The notes under the pieces: model-generated
Database searches by the model: none
What the model saw: only the letters and a program-made list of their open reading frames with translations
Told to the model about the DNA's origin: nothing
Program-made: the position numbers and the translations under genes
Shown: piece after piece, positions 1 to 9,688 of the stretch
Layout: every line of letters starts with the position of its first letter
Position numbering within the stretch: the first letter of the stretch is position 1
Assembly (NCBI GenBank): GCA_017546605.1
Contig: JAFYSH010000006.1
Coordinates: 38,209 to 102,208 of the forward strand
Origin: Bacteroidales bacterium
Lineage (GTDB): Bacteria > Bacteroidota > Bacteroidia > Bacteroidales > UBA932
DNA length: 64,000 nt
Direction of reading: 5' to 3'

Positions 1-151
1 CTTTGGCCACCACCGGCTCTGACGGAGAGCCCAGGTGCTGCGCCATGGAAATATAAACGCGACTCAATACCGGAAAATCTTCAATCGCAGCTCCAGCAGA
101 TATTTTATGATCGTGGGGATGAACGCCTCCCAATGCAAACGTTTTCTTCAT
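1..151 (-). CDS. rnfC: RnfC, electron transport complex subunit C (5' end only)
   Basis: Only the first 50 codons lie in the window; the gene continues past the left edge. The translation starts MKKTFALGGVHPHDHKIS and includes LGSPSEPVV, which match the conserved N-terminus of RnfC, the peripheral NADH/FMN and 4Fe-4S subunit of the Na+- or H+-pumping ferredoxin:NAD+ oxidoreductase. It starts 5 bases after the rnfB stop, in the usual rnfB-rnfC order, so it belongs to the same operon. The identification rests on this short stretch and on its neighbour. Confidence 0.85.
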   Translation of the reverse strand, partial: MKKTFALGGVHPHDHKISAGAAIEDFPVLSRVYISMAQHLGSPSEPVVAK

Positions 152-156
152 AGCCA

Positions 157-1014
157 TTATGCTTGTTTTTCTACTTCAACTTCCTTCGGAAGACGGATCG
201 GGAAATTCACTTCCACAATAGCTCCTGTCGGACAAGCCTCTGCACACTTGCGACACAGACGGCATTTGTTGAAATCGATGTATGCTACATTATTTTCTAC
301 TTTTACAGCTTCAAAGGGGCAGACTTTTACGCACTTCATACAACCGATACAAGCTGCCGAGCAAGCTTTTCGTGCAACTCCACCTTTGTCCTGACTGACA
401 CAGGAAACATAGAGACGACGTGACTTCGGTCCTTTGTTGCGCAATTCTATAATATTTTTCGGACATGCTGCCACACAATTACCACAAGCGGTACACAGCT
501 GCTCATCCACAACCGGCAATCCAGTCCGGGGGTTCATCGTAATTGCACCAAAAGGACAAACAGCCACACAGTCCCCTTGACCCAAGCAGCCATAACGGCA
601 AGCAGTATCACCGCTGTACAGCCCTGCCATGACCCGGCAAGAAGCTGCACCATCGTAGATACTGGTACGCGGACGATTATCAAGCGATCCGGAACAACGC
701 ACTACCGCTACACGGGGAGCCGCTTCCGCAATCTCCTTACCCAAACGAGCCGCTACCTGCTGCATCACGGGATTTCCACCAACAGGACAGAACAAGCCAT
801 CCAATTCTGCCGCCTTCACACAACGCTCAGCGAAAGCACGGCAACCCGCCGAACCACATCCGCCACAATTGGCTCCTGGCAACAAGGCCTCCACATCATC
901 AATCCGGGGATCCTCCTCCACCTTGAACTTCTGTGCAACAAAATAGAGCACCATGGCCAATATCAGGCCCAGCGCACTCAAACAAGCAATCGTAATCAGA
1001 ATGGTACTGCTCAT
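157..1014 (-). CDS. rnfB: RnfB, ferredoxin-type subunit of the Rnf complex
   Basis: The 285-residue protein has one N-terminal membrane segment (about residues 4-27), then a 4Fe-4S domain with CGGCGSAGC at residues 50-58 and a later Cys at FCPVGG. Several CxxCxxCxxxCP ferredoxin motifs follow (CLGQGDCVAVCP, CTACGNCVAACP, CIGCMKCVKVCP, CRLCRKCAEACP). This is the layout of RnfB, which passes electrons from ferredoxin into the membrane complex. The C-terminal half has more clusters than the E. coli protein, as in many anaerobes. It starts inside the end of the rseC-like gene (4-base overlap) and is followed at once by rnfC. Confidence 0.95.
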   Translation of the reverse strand: MSSTILITIACLSALGLILAMVLYFVAQKFKVEEDPRIDDVEALLPGANCGGCGSAGCRAFAERCVKAAELDGLFCPVGGNPVMQQVAARLGKEIAEAAPRVAVVRCSGSLDNRPRTSIYDGAASCRVMAGLYSGDTACRYGCLGQGDCVAVCPFGAITMNPRTGLPVVDEQLCTACGNCVAACPKNIIELRNKGPKSRRLYVSCVSQDKGGVARKACSAACIGCMKCVKVCPFEAVKVENNVAYIDFNKCRLCRKCAEACPTGAIVEVNFPIRLPKEVEVEKQA

Positions 1015-1436
1015 GATCTAATCTTTTCGATTGTGAATACAAACTCTTTTTTCAATTGATCCCGTAATAACCAAAGGATCATATAATAAACAGCAAGCCC
1101 ACCCAGGCAGGACAACCCCACCCACAAGTCCTGCTGCAATAATGGGGGTAAAATTAATAATAAAATCATCAAAATAGCCAATGGAAACAAATAAGAGAAG
1201 ACCACGGCCTTAAATCCCATCGTTTGCGCCAACTGGACACGAACCGGCTCCCCTACTTCATATACCTGACCCATCTCCGGTTCCACCTGAATGAGTTTGA
1301 TATCTTGGTCCGATGCCATACAAGCCGACTTCGCATGACAAGTCGAACAAGCAGACTGACGAAGAAGTTCCACCGATACCAACCGAGGTTGCACATCCAC
1401 CACCTTACCGGTATGCTCTACGATTACTTTTCCCAT
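1011..1436 (-). CDS. rseC: RseC/MucC-like protein (SoxR-reducing system)
   Basis: 141 residues. The N-terminal cytoplasmic part carries a cysteine cluster (CSTCHAKSAC, about residues 31-40), as in RseC proteins, and two hydrophobic helices follow (about residues 77-98 and 103-122). RseC-like proteins sit next to rnf genes in many bacteria and work with Rnf in redox maintenance; in E. coli this pair helps to reduce SoxR. The gene lies first in the visible rnf operon and overlaps rnfB by 4 bases. The family match is good; its role in this organism is inferred from position. Confidence 0.85.
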   Translation of the reverse strand: MGKVIVEHTGKVVDVQPRLVSVELLRQSACSTCHAKSACMASDQDIKLIQVEPEMGQVYEVGEPVRVQLAQTMGFKAVVFSYLFPLAILMILLLILPPLLQQDLWVGLSCLGGLAVYYMILWLLRDQLKKEFVFTIEKIRS

Positions 1437-1449
1437 AAGTTCCGTTCAA

Positions 1450-2979
1450 CTACATCGGCATATCAAAGTCAGAATTCGGCGCCATCGCACTGCTGCGCGA
1501 AGCATTCATGCCGGATTCCATCGGGCGGTTTGAATTTTCGAAAGAAAGATGATCCACCTCATCATAATCGACAAAACGGGCTTCATTGGCACGGAACTTC
1601 ATCTTCACATCGGCCGTTGAACCATTCCGGTGCTTGGCAATGATCAATTCCGTATAGCCAGGTTCCACTTCTTCATCCTGTGTCTGATAGTAGTCTGGCC
1701 GGTGGATGAACATTACGATATCCGCATCCTGTTCGATCGCACCAGACTCCCGCAAGTCACTCAATTGGGGTCGTTTGCTACCTCCCCGGGTCTCAACGGC
1801 ACGACTCAACTGCGACAAGGCAATGATCGGAATATTCAATTCCTTTGCTATGGATTTCAAGGATCTTGAAATGTTAGAAACTTCCTGTTCGCGCATACCC
1901 CGCAATTCCGGAGGTCCCGTCATCAACTGCAAGTAGTCAATGATGATGAGTTTGACATTGGCATTGCGCACCAAGCGACGGGCCTTGGATCTGAACTCAA
2001 AAATGGACAATGAGGGAGTGTCATCGATGTACAAAGGAGCCTTGGAAAGTGCTTTCAAACGTTCATTGATCTGCACCCATTCGTATTCTGCCAATTTGGT
2101 ACCACCCCGAATTTTGTCCGAGGACAAACCCGTTTCAGAAACCATCAAACGTTTCACCAACTGCACGGAAGACATTTCCAATGAAAATACAGCTACCGGT
2201 GTATTGGTATTGACCGCCATGTTTCGGGCCATAGTCAAGACGAATGAGGTCTTACCGACCGCAGGACGAGCCGCCAAAATAATCAAATCGGACTTCTGCC
2301 AACCCAGGGTAATCCGGTCGATGCCAGTAAATCCGGAAGAAACACCGCTCAATCCATCCTCTCTGGTTTGATTCTCTTCCAATTCGCGCAGCGCTGTCCC
2401 TATCACATCCACAATGGGTTGGGTCTCGCGCTTCATGTTCCGCTCTGCCAACGTAAAGAATTTTTGTTGGGTGGTATCCAACAAATCATCCACAGGAATA
2501 TTATCATCAAAAGCAGAACGTTCCACCTCGTGCGCAATCATAATGGATTCACGCTGGATGTACTTCTGCAAAAGGATTTTGATGTGATAGTCCACGTGCG
2601 CTGCTGCACCAATTTTAGCACTCAATTCGGTCAAATAAAAAGGACCACCCACCGCCTCCAAATCCTGCTTCTTCTTCAACTCTTCAGCAACCGTATAAAT
2701 GTCGATCGGGTTCCGCGCAGTAGCCAACGACTGGATCGCCATAAAAATCTTCCGGTTGGCTTCCTTGTAGAAACAATCGGCAGAAAGTTGATCCAATACT
2801 TCCGGCACCACATGGGGCTCCAACAACAACGCCCCCAAAACGGCCTCTTCCACCTCCAGCGCTTGAGGTGGCGTCAATCCCAAATCATAGCTAATGCTAT
2901 TGAGGGCATCTTTCCGTTGCGATTGTTCTCGTTCTTTCGCATCGGATCTTCGTTTTGTAGATTTATAAGGAGCAGGCAT
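1450..2979 (-). CDS. dnaB: DnaB, replicative DNA helicase
   Basis: 509 residues. An N-terminal DnaB domain (about residues 35-140) is followed by a RecA-like ATPase core with Walker A ARPAVGKTS at about 237-245, the hydrophobic Asp stretch of Walker B (KLIIIDYLQLM), and the DnaB-typical ALSQLSRAVE and LRESGAIEQDADIV motifs. It unwinds DNA ahead of the replication fork as a hexamer. The tail after about residue 480 is Ser/Asn/Met rich and poorly conserved. No intein is present. It is separated from the rseC-like gene by only 13 bases and from the upstream gene by a terminator hairpin. Confidence 0.97.
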   Translation of the reverse strand: MPAPYKSTKRRSDAKEREQSQRKDALNSISYDLGLTPPQALEVEEAVLGALLLEPHVVPEVLDQLSADCFYKEANRKIFMAIQSLATARNPIDIYTVAEELKKKQDLEAVGGPFYLTELSAKIGAAAHVDYHIKILLQKYIQRESIMIAHEVERSAFDDNIPVDDLLDTTQQKFFTLAERNMKRETQPIVDVIGTALRELEENQTREDGLSGVSSGFTGIDRITLGWQKSDLIILAARPAVGKTSFVLTMARNMAVNTNTPVAVFSLEMSSVQLVKRLMVSETGLSSDKIRGGTKLAEYEWVQINERLKALSKAPLYIDDTPSLSIFEFRSKARRLVRNANVKLIIIDYLQLMTGPPELRGMREQEVSNISRSLKSIAKELNIPIIALSQLSRAVETRGGSKRPQLSDLRESGAIEQDADIVMFIHRPDYYQTQDEEVEPGYTELIIAKHRNGSTADVKMKFRANEARFVDYDEVDHLSFENSNRPMESGMNASRSSAMAPNSDFDMPM

Positions 2980-3011
2980 GAAGTAAACAGATGTTAACGT
3001 TTGTGCTAAAA

Positions 3012-3052
3012 AACAACATCCGCCCTCTCAACAAATGCTGGGAAGCGGATGC
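3012..3052 (-). terminator. Rho-independent terminator after the zinc-ribbon gene
   Basis: A 7-bp perfect stem (3018-3024 with 3046-3052, CATCCGC/GCGGATG) is followed on the minus strand by a T-rich run (TTGTTTTTT). It lies between the end of the zinc-ribbon gene and dnaB, so it probably ends the Nif3/zinc-ribbon transcript. The 21-base loop is long for a terminator. Confidence 0.7.
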
Positions 3053-3078
3053 TTGATTATACGTTTCAGTAATATATA

Positions 3079-3900
3079 CTATTCTTGTTCAAATTCAGAG
3101 CTAACCAAAATCCGTCCGCAGTATTCACAAACAATGATTTTTTTGCTCAAAGCGATGTCCAACTGACGTTGCGGCGGAATCTTGTTGAAGCAGCCACCAC
3201 ACGCATCACGTTTAACAGTTACAACTGCCAAACGGTTGCGCGCATTCGAACGCACTTTCGCATAAGCCACCATCATACGTTCATCCAAGGTCGCAGCCAA
3301 TGCTTCACGTTCCTTGCTCAATTCTTCTTCTTCACGAGAAGTTTCATCGATGATGGACACCAATTCTTCTTTCTTGAGGTTCAAGTCCGCTTCACGACCT
3401 TCAATCTCTTCTTTGGTTTTTTCAATTTCGGCCTTTTTCTCAGCGATGAGCGCAGTGCTTTCAGCAATACGTTTATTGGCCAATTGTTTTTCCAAATCCT
3501 GAAATTCGATCTCTTTGGTCAAAGAGTCGTATTCACGGTTGTTGCGAACGTTGCCGCGTTGTTCTTCATATTTGACAATCAAAGCTTGTGCTGCCTCGAT
3601 ATCGTTCTTTCGTTGTGCAATGGCTTTTTCTGCATCCTTCACTTCAGCTTGATATTTAGCCAGACGGGTTTTCAAGCCTTCGATCTTATCTTCCAAATCA
3701 CTCACTTCTTCCGGCAATTCACCACGAAGCAGGTGAATGCGGTCAATTTTAGTGTCAATTTCTTGGATTCTGTAGAGGGTGTGCAGTTTCACCTCCATAC
3801 TCATATCCGTATCCGCCATATTCTTGGACAAAGACACGAATGTTTCCCGATTGTCAATGGGAGGCGTCACCAACGCTGTTTTTTTCACTTTAGTTGCCAT
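3079..3900 (-). CDS. Coiled-coil protein with C-terminal C4 zinc ribbon
   Basis: 273 residues. After about 40 weakly conserved residues comes a long Glu/Lys-rich coiled coil (about 40-210), then two Cys pairs, CGGC and CEYC, which form a C4 zinc ribbon near the C-terminus (about 234-262). This is the bacterial family of 'zinc ribbon domain-containing / CdsZ-like' proteins, often linked to RNA or nucleic-acid binding but without a firm role. The start is uncertain: later Met codons at residues 28 and 34 fit the usual family length better. It follows the Nif3 gene by 5 bases, a pairing that is common in Bacteroidetes. Confidence 0.85.
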   Translation of the reverse strand: MATKVKKTALVTPPIDNRETFVSLSKNMADTDMSMEVKLHTLYRIQEIDTKIDRIHLLRGELPEEVSDLEDKIEGLKTRLAKYQAEVKDAEKAIAQRKNDIEAAQALIVKYEEQRGNVRNNREYDSLTKEIEFQDLEKQLANKRIAESTALIAEKKAEIEKTKEEIEGREADLNLKKEELVSIIDETSREEEELSKEREALAATLDERMMVAYAKVRSNARNRLAVVTVKRDACGGCFNKIPPQRQLDIALSKKIIVCEYCGRILVSSEFEQE

Positions 3901-3905
3901 ATCGA

Positions 3906-4700
3906 TCAGTAATAATATACCGGGTTATTGTTTTGCTCAGTTTTGCGAACCGCAAAGTTAGGAATTTTTTCTTTAAGTATTGTAAAGAAGCGATCAACAA
4001 TACCAATTTCGCTCTCAAAGTGCCCTACATCCACCAACCAGCAAGTCTGATCAGTAAAAAAATGGTGGTAAGACAAATCACCGCACAAAAAAGCATCCGC
4101 ACCAGCTTTCCGTGCTGCCGATAGCAAGGAGGAACCACTACCGCCACAAACTGCAACCCGTCGAATCGGACGGCTCAATGGCGCAGAAGTTCGCAAACAA
4201 GGAGTTCCAAAAGCAGCTTTAACGCGCTCCAGAAATTGATCAGCCGGCACCGGCTCTGACCAATTACCGACCATTCCCAAACCAACCGAACGACCATCCG
4301 GTCCTACAGCTTTCGGATCCGGATCCAAAATTTCACAATCGGTCAATCCCAAGCGGTCTGCCATCCAACCACTGACCCCATCAAAAACTTTGTCCGCATT
4401 GGTGTGAGCCGAATAAATGGCAAGATCTGCCCGGATGGCCCGATACACAAGCGAACCGATCGCATCCGTAGGGTCGATCCGTTTCAAACCATGAAAAATC
4501 AACGGGTGATGAGTAATGATCAGGTTCGCACCACAAGCAATCGCCTCATCCAACAACGCAGGTGTACAATCCAAGCCCAACATGACACCAGTAACCTCTT
4601 GCTGAGGATCTCCGATACAAAATCCGGCATTATCCCATGACTCTTGAAAAATTCGAGGCGCAAATTCTTCCAGAACCGCAACTACTTCCCAGGCTTTCAT
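3906..4700 (-). CDS. Nif3-like dinuclear metal centre protein
   Basis: 264 residues, the compact form of the Nif3/YbgI family without the long inserted domain found in many relatives. Metal ligands are visible: the HHP of ITHHPLIF, His and Asp of HTNAD, and the C-terminal GHFESE. The family is often named GTP cyclohydrolase I type 2 or NIF3; its biochemical role is unresolved. It overlaps the MerR gene by 4 bases and is followed at once by the zinc-ribbon gene, so the three probably share a transcript. Confidence 0.92.
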   Translation of the reverse strand: MKAWEVVAVLEEFAPRIFQESWDNAGFCIGDPQQEVTGVMLGLDCTPALLDEAIACGANLIITHHPLIFHGLKRIDPTDAIGSLVYRAIRADLAIYSAHTNADKVFDGVSGWMADRLGLTDCEILDPDPKAVGPDGRSVGLGMVGNWSEPVPADQFLERVKAAFGTPCLRTSAPLSRPIRRVAVCGGSGSSLLSAARKAGADAFLCGDLSYHHFFTDQTCWLVDVGHFESEIGIVDRFFTILKEKIPNFAVRKTEQNNNPVYYY

Positions 4701-5041
4701 ACTTGATCCGATTTCAATTGGTTCAACATAGCAGCCATCTCCTTCAACTCTGCCCGAATCGTTTCCAGCGTACGCACTACTTTTTCTTGCCGGTCAACCC
4801 CTTCCGGACTGGCCTTCATCTGCTGGGCCGCACCTTCCAAGGTCATCCCCCGCTCTTTTACCAAGTAGTGGATGAGTTCCAATTTACGAAAATCCTCAGC
4901 TGAGAACAGACGATTTCCCTTTCTGTTGCGCTCAGGCTTGATGACCGAAGAAAATTTCGACGTCCAAAAACGTACCAACGAAACATTTTCGCCCAAATGC
5001 TCCGCAACTTCTCCGATTGTGTAATATAGTTTTGTTTCCAT
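4697..5041 (-). CDS. MerR-family transcriptional regulator
   Basis: The chosen Met (METKLYYTIGEVAEHLG) lies 1 base after the stop of the upstream peptidase gene and gives a 114-residue protein; a Met 11 codons earlier would overlap that gene. A MerR winged-helix domain (about residues 6-75: YTIGEVAEHL, VRFWTSKF, NRLFSAEDF) is followed by a short coiled coil (80-110) for dimerisation. No cysteine metal or redox site is present, so the signal is unknown. It is translationally packed between the M23 peptidases and the Nif3 gene. Confidence 0.9.
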   Translation of the reverse strand: METKLYYTIGEVAEHLGENVSLVRFWTSKFSSVIKPERNRKGNRLFSAEDFRKLELIHYLVKERGMTLEGAAQQMKASPEGVDRQEKVVRTLETIRAELKEMAAMLNQLKSDQV

Positions 5042-5042
5042 C

Positions 5043-5999
5043 TCAATCCATCGATTGACCGGTGTTGATTGCAATGCGAATCATATCCCGGTATTGTTCT
5101 GGCGTTAATTCCACAAAGAAATAGTTGATGGGGTCCACGTAAGATCCATTCAGCAACACTTCATAATGCAAGTGAGGTGCAAAGGCCATCCCCGTATTTC
5201 CTACCCGACCAATTACAGCGCCCCGTTTTACCGATTGTCCCTCACGAACAGAAATGGTTCCCAAATGCGAATACGTTGTTTCATAACCGTGTTTGTGCCG
5301 AATCCGAATAAAATTCCCCTTTCCCCGTTCAGATTTCACCACATCCGCAACGATACCGTCCGCTGTCGCATAGACCTCAGTCCCAACACCTGTAATCAAG
5401 TCCAGTCCCGTATGCTCCACCAACGACTTATAAAAAGGCTGAATGCGTTTACCTACGGTGGCACCGGTTTGCTGAACAATAAAATCCGCCACGGGAATCA
5501 GCGATGGAATTTCCTGAATGGAATAACTTCCCGCTTGAACCATTGAATCCAGTCGCTGCGCTGCATAACGTGTCAATTCGGCCTGATAAACCATCTGTTT
5601 GAGCCTGTAGGCCGTCGATCTTACCAACCCTGCTGCCATGGCCGAATCCGGATCATAGCTCAACTCTCCCTCATGTCCATACTCTTCAAAATGAGGAGGA
5701 TCTGCATCAAAAATACGACGATACAACTCATGATCGCGTTCTTGCAAACCCTGAATCACCCGATCCAAATGCTGACTGTTTGCTGCCAGTTCTTCGTACA
5801 TTGCCTCAATTGCCTTACTTTCCTGACGCATCTGACGTTGCTGGTCGGTCGTAAAAAGTAATGCGATAATCAGATAATAAAAAATGGACAAGCCAATACT
5901 CCACAGAAGCAAACGAAGAAGACGCCCTGCTCTCCGTTTCAAAAAGGATTCCTCCTTGTTTACCCACAGTTCTTCTCCGTCGAAACGAAAGAATTTCAT
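5043..5999 (-). CDS. M23 (LytM/peptidase) family protein, membrane-anchored
   Basis: 318 residues. One N-terminal membrane helix (about 30-50), a coiled-coil periplasmic stretch, and a C-terminal LytM domain with HTGLDL and HLHYEV zinc-ligand motifs. Such proteins cut peptidoglycan cross-links or, when ligands are lost, activate amidases. The usual HxxxxD and HxH ligands are present, so activity is plausible. It overlaps the next M23 gene by 4 bases and the MerR gene follows after 1 base. It is a paralogue of its neighbour. Confidence 0.92.
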   Translation of the reverse strand: MKFFRFDGEELWVNKEESFLKRRAGRLLRLLLWSIGLSIFYYLIIALLFTTDQQRQMRQESKAIEAMYEELAANSQHLDRVIQGLQERDHELYRRIFDADPPHFEEYGHEGELSYDPDSAMAAGLVRSTAYRLKQMVYQAELTRYAAQRLDSMVQAGSYSIQEIPSLIPVADFIVQQTGATVGKRIQPFYKSLVEHTGLDLITGVGTEVYATADGIVADVVKSERGKGNFIRIRHKHGYETTYSHLGTISVREGQSVKRGAVIGRVGNTGMAFAPHLHYEVLLNGSYVDPINYFFVELTPEQYRDMIRIAINTGQSMD

Positions 6000-6973
6000 A
6001 CTTCACCTCCCGATGTCAGACTGCGGACAATCAATTGATAGTCTTCCGCAGGGAGATCCATATCAAAGAATTTATACGGATTGACCGAACGGTCTTTGTG
6101 GATAATTTCATAGTGAAGGTGAGGACCGGTTGATTTACCACTGTTTCCCATCTCGCCCAACTGATCTCCACGCTTGAGGCTTTGTCCTCTTGAAACCAAT
6201 ACTTTACTCAAGTGCGCATAACGGGTTTTGTAGCCAAATCCATGATCCACTAACACGAAGTGACCATATCCGAAGAAGTCAAAGCCAACATCGATTACCG
6301 TAGCGTTGCCGGTCACATACACCGGAAGCCCCATTTTTCCAGCCAGGTCCAACCCTTCGTGAAAACGGGTCTTTCCATCCTTGGGGTCCTTACGATAGCC
6401 ATAGGCAGAAGTCAGCCGCGTCTGATCCGGAGCTACCGGACAAATGGTCGGCATGCAAAAAGACATCTGGTCGGCCGTTTTTGCCAAGGGGGCCACATCA
6501 TCGTACGAATGTGACTGGATGTAGGCTTTTTTACTGAGGATATCGAAATTTTCCACGTAATCGGACAAGCGTCCGTTCGGATCCATCATTTCCAGATAAC
6601 TGTAACGGTCCACGCCACCAATACCCGCATTGCGAACCTCCTCCGAAATCTCGTCCATGCCGAACACCGGACGATAGACTTTGTTGTCCCGGCGTTGCAA
6701 TTCGTTCAAAATTTGGTAGTTCTTCTCGAGAGAAACATTCAGTTCGTCCAACTTGGAATGCCATTCCGCCACACGGCGTTCTACCAGCACTTGCTTGGGA
6801 GTCTTCCAGCCCAAGACCTCGGTGTATAAGTAATAGTACCCGAAAAACGCCACAAAACTCATCAGGAACAACAGCGTCTGACGAATACGACGTTGCCGTT
6901 GAGACTCCTCAACCACCTCGTAAGTCAGCGTTTCCTTGTTGAGCCGATAACGAATTTTCGGACTTTTTTTCAT
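5996..6973 (-). CDS. M23 (LytM) family metallopeptidase, membrane-anchored
   Basis: The start was set at MKKSPKIRYRLN rather than at an upstream Met because the shorter start leaves room for a -7 box at 6998-7005. 325 residues: cytoplasmic basic N-terminus, one membrane helix (about 32-52), a coiled coil, and a C-terminal LytM domain with HEGLDLAG and HLHYEI motifs. It probably trims peptidoglycan in the periplasm. It is the first gene of a minus-strand operon (M23, M23, MerR, Nif3, zinc ribbon) divergent from alaS. Confidence 0.92.
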   Translation of the reverse strand: MKKSPKIRYRLNKETLTYEVVEESQRQRRIRQTLLFLMSFVAFFGYYYLYTEVLGWKTPKQVLVERRVAEWHSKLDELNVSLEKNYQILNELQRRDNKVYRPVFGMDEISEEVRNAGIGGVDRYSYLEMMDPNGRLSDYVENFDILSKKAYIQSHSYDDVAPLAKTADQMSFCMPTICPVAPDQTRLTSAYGYRKDPKDGKTRFHEGLDLAGKMGLPVYVTGNATVIDVGFDFFGYGHFVLVDHGFGYKTRYAHLSKVLVSRGQSLKRGDQLGEMGNSGKSTGPHLHYEIIHKDRSVNPYKFFDMDLPAEDYQLIVRSLTSGGEV

Positions 6974-6997
6974 ACTAATACCCATAATATTAACACG

Positions 6998-7005
6998 CAA
7001 ATTTA
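6998..7005 (-). promoter_or_regulatory. -7 box for the M23 operon
   Basis: On the minus strand the sequence reads TAAATTTG, matching the Bacteroidetes -7 consensus TAnnTTTG, 24 bases before the chosen M23 start. I see no good TTG -33 element at 19-21 bases. Confidence 0.5.
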
Positions 7006-7025
7006 TATATTTTTGATAAAAAAAC

Positions 7026-7033
7026 TATTTTTG
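7026..7033 (+). promoter_or_regulatory. -7 box for alaS
   Basis: TATTTTTG matches TAnnTTTG and lies 29 bases before the alaS start. The nearest TTG is too close to be the -33 element, so the promoter is weak or needs other contacts. Confidence 0.5.
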
Positions 7034-7062
7034 TAGCTGAATTATTAGCAATCGATTGTTTT

Positions 7063-9684
7063 ATGATGACGTCAAAAGAGATAAGATCCAAATTTTTAGA
7101 GTTTTTCGCCTCTAAAGGCCACCAAATTGTTCCATCCGCTCCGATGGTTGTCAAAGGTGATCCGACCCTGATGTTTACCAATGCTGGTATGAACCAGTTC
7201 AAGGATTGGTTTTTGGGCAACAGCGAAATCAAATACCCGCGCGTAGCCGACTCCCAAAAATGTTTGCGCGTAAGTGGAAAACACAACGACCTGGAAGAAG
7301 TCGGTCACGACACCTATCACCACACCATGTTTGAGATGCTCGGCAACTGGAGTTTTGGTGATTATTTCAAAGAAGAAGCCATCGACTGGGCTTGGGAACT
7401 GTTGACCGAAGTATATAAATTGGACCCCAACCGCCTGTATGCAACCATCTTCGAAGGAAATCCGGAAGAAGGCGTTTCGTTGGACAACGAAGCAAAAACA
7501 TACTGGCTCAAACACTTGCCTGAAGAGCGCATCATCCTGGGTAACAAAAAAGACAATTTCTGGGAAATGGGGGAAACTGGCCCCTGTGGACCTTGCAGCG
7601 AAATCCACATCGACTTGCGTAGCGATGAAGAACGGGCTGCCCTTCCCGGCGTTGCCTTGGTCAACCAAGGACACCACCTGGTCATCGAAATCTGGAACTT
7701 GGTATTCATCCAATACAACCGCAAAGCGAACGGCAGTTTGGAGCCCCTGCCCAAAAAACACGTAGATACCGGTATGGGGCTGGAACGTCTGGTAATGGCC
7801 ATCAACGGATTCAAGAGCAACTACGAGGGCGACTTGTTCCAACACCTGATTGCAGAAATCTCCAAACTCAGCGGTTGCCAATATACAGCTTCAGAAGACA
7901 TCGCTGTGGCTATGCGCGTGATTGCAGACCACATCCGTGCCATCAGTTTCTCCATTGCAGACGGCCAATTACCGTCCAACGTAAAAGCGGGTTATGTCAT
8001 CCGCCGGATCCTTCGCCGTGCTGTACGCTATGCCTACACCTTCTTGGGTGTCAATACCCCCTTCCTGTGCCGTTTGGTACCTGCTTTGATTCGGGAAATG
8101 GGAGAAGCTTATCCGGAGCTCCAACAACAACAGACTCTGATCGAACGGGTGATCAAAGAAGAAGAAGAAGCATTCTTGAGAACCTTGGAAAAAGGTATCC
8201 GCCTGATGGACCAAATGCTGGAAAAAGCCAAAGACAGCAAGATCATTTCCGGCGAGGATGCATTTACCCTATATGATACATTCGGCTTCCCCATTGACTT
8301 GAGCGAACTGATTGCCAAGGAAAAGGGATATTCCATTGATTTGGAGGGATTTGAAAAAGAACTCGGAAAGCAGAAAGAACGTGCACGGAATGCAGCAGCA
8401 GTGGAAGAAAGTGACTGGATTGAAATCCTTCCGGAACAAACTTCTTCGTTCATTGGCTACGACGCAACCGAAGCCGATGTACGCATTCTGAAATACCGCA
8501 CCATCAAATCCCGCAACAAAGAACTGATTCAAGTGGTGCTGGATCAAAGTCCGTTCTATGCAGAAAGTGGCGGACAAGCTGGCGACAGTGGAACTTTGAC
8601 TTGTGGTAACGAAACCATTCACATTTCCAACACCATCAAGGAAAATAACCTCAACATTCACCTGGCGGACCGCATCCCGGCCGATCCCACTGCCATTTTC
8701 CACGCTTCCATCAACTTGGAACGTCGTCAGGATACAACTAACAATCACTCGGCAACCCACTTGCTCCACTACGCTCTTCGTGAACTGATCGGCACCCATA
8801 TTGAGCAAAAAGGTTCCAGTGTAACGGCTGAATCATTCCGTTTTGACTTCTCCCACTACGAAAAAATTGGTCCCGAAAAATTGCGGGAAGTTGAACGCAG
8901 AGTCAACCAGTTGATTCGCCAAAATATCCGCAAAGAAGAATTCCGCGACCTGCCCATCGAAGAAGCCCGTAACCTGGGAGCGATGGCATTGTTCGGCGAA
9001 AAATATGGCGATCATGTACGCGTCATCCGTTTTGGTAAATCTGCTGAGTTATGCGGTGGCACCCACGTGGACGCAACCGGAAACATCGGCTACTTCCGAA
9101 TTCTGTCTGAGTCTGCCGTTGCTGCCGGAGTCCGTCGTATCGAAGCGGTAACCGGACGACAAGCAGAATTGAGCATCGAAATCATGGCCGACCAGGCACA
9201 AACCATCCGAGAACTGTTTGGACAATCCCCGAACTTGGTTCAATCCATCAAGAAATTGTTTGGCGAAAACGAAAACTACCGCAAAGCCTTTGAAGAGGTG
9301 AACCGAGAACGCGTACAAAACTTGAAAAAGACCGTTCAAGAAAATGCTACTGTCATCAACGGCATTACGGTTTACCGTCTGCAAATTGGCACCTACATGC
9401 CTGACATCATCAAAGACCTGGCATTCCAACTGCACAAAGACAGCACCCGCGCTATTTTTGCAGCAGCATTCCGTTCAGGAGAAGACAAACCCTCATTGGT
9501 ATTGATGTACAGCGATGACTTGGTTGCTGAAGGAAAAGATGCTTCCAAAGACATCAAACTGGCGGCTCGTTTTGTTCAAGGCGGTGGCGGTGGACAAAAG
9601 TTCCTTGCTACAGCTGGTGGTAAGGTAACCGAAGGTCTTTCCCAAGCATTGGAAACCCTGATTGATAACGCGGTAAAAGCTTAA
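7063..9684 (+). CDS. alaS: AlaS, alanyl-tRNA synthetase
   Basis: 873 residues, full length. The class II catalytic core is N-terminal ([34 protein letters not shown]). The editing domain has [11 protein letters not shown] and CGGTHV zinc motifs, which remove mischarged Ser and Gly. The C-terminal C-Ala domain ends in [14 protein letters not shown]. It charges tRNA-Ala in the cytoplasm. A second ATG follows the first directly (MMTSKE), so the start may be 3 bases later. It is followed after 4 bases by a permease gene with a GTG start. Confidence 0.98.
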   Translation: MMTSKEIRSKFLEFFASKGHQIVPSAPMVVKGDPTLMFTNAGMNQFKDWFLGNSEIKYPRVADSQKCLRVSGKHNDLEEVGHDTYHHTMFEMLGNWSFGDYFKEEAIDWAWELLTEVYKLDPNRLYATIFEGNPEEGVSLDNEAKTYWLKHLPEERIILGNKKDNFWEMGETGPCGPCSEIHIDLRSDEERAALPGVALVNQGHHLVIEIWNLVFIQYNRKANGSLEPLPKKHVDTGMGLERLVMAINGFKSNYEGDLFQHLIAEISKLSGCQYTASEDIAVAMRVIADHIRAISFSIADGQLPSNVKAGYVIRRILRRAVRYAYTFLGVNTPFLCRLVPALIREMGEAYPELQQQQTLIERVIKEEEEAFLRTLEKGIRLMDQMLEKAKDSKIISGEDAFTLYDTFGFPIDLSELIAKEKGYSIDLEGFEKELGKQKERARNAAAVEESDWIEILPEQTSSFIGYDATEADVRILKYRTIKSRNKELIQVVLDQSPFYAESGGQAGDSGTLTCGNETIHISNTIKENNLNIHLADRIPADPTAIFHASINLERRQDTTNNHSATHLLHYALRELIGTHIEQKGSSVTAESFRFDFSHYEKIGPEKLREVERRVNQLIRQNIRKEEFRDLPIEEARNLGAMALFGEKYGDHVRVIRFGKSAELCGGTHVDATGNIGYFRILSESAVAAGVRRIEAVTGRQAELSIEIMADQAQTIRELFGQSPNLVQSIKKLFGENENYRKAFEEVNRERVQNLKKTVQENATVINGITVYRLQIGTYMPDIIKDLAFQLHKDSTRAIFAAAFRSGEDKPSLVLMYSDDLVAEGKDASKDIKLAARFVQGGGGGQKFLATAGGKVTEGLSQALETLIDNAVKA

Positions 9685-9688
9685 GCCT

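Noticed and set aside
3085..3912. A 275-codon plus-strand frame over the zinc-ribbon gene.
   Set aside because: The Phe-rich product is what a Glu/Lys-rich coiled coil gives on the other strand.
7096..7881. A 261-codon minus-strand frame inside alaS.
   Set aside because: Antisense to the conserved catalytic core of alaS; the translation is a mirror of that codon pattern.
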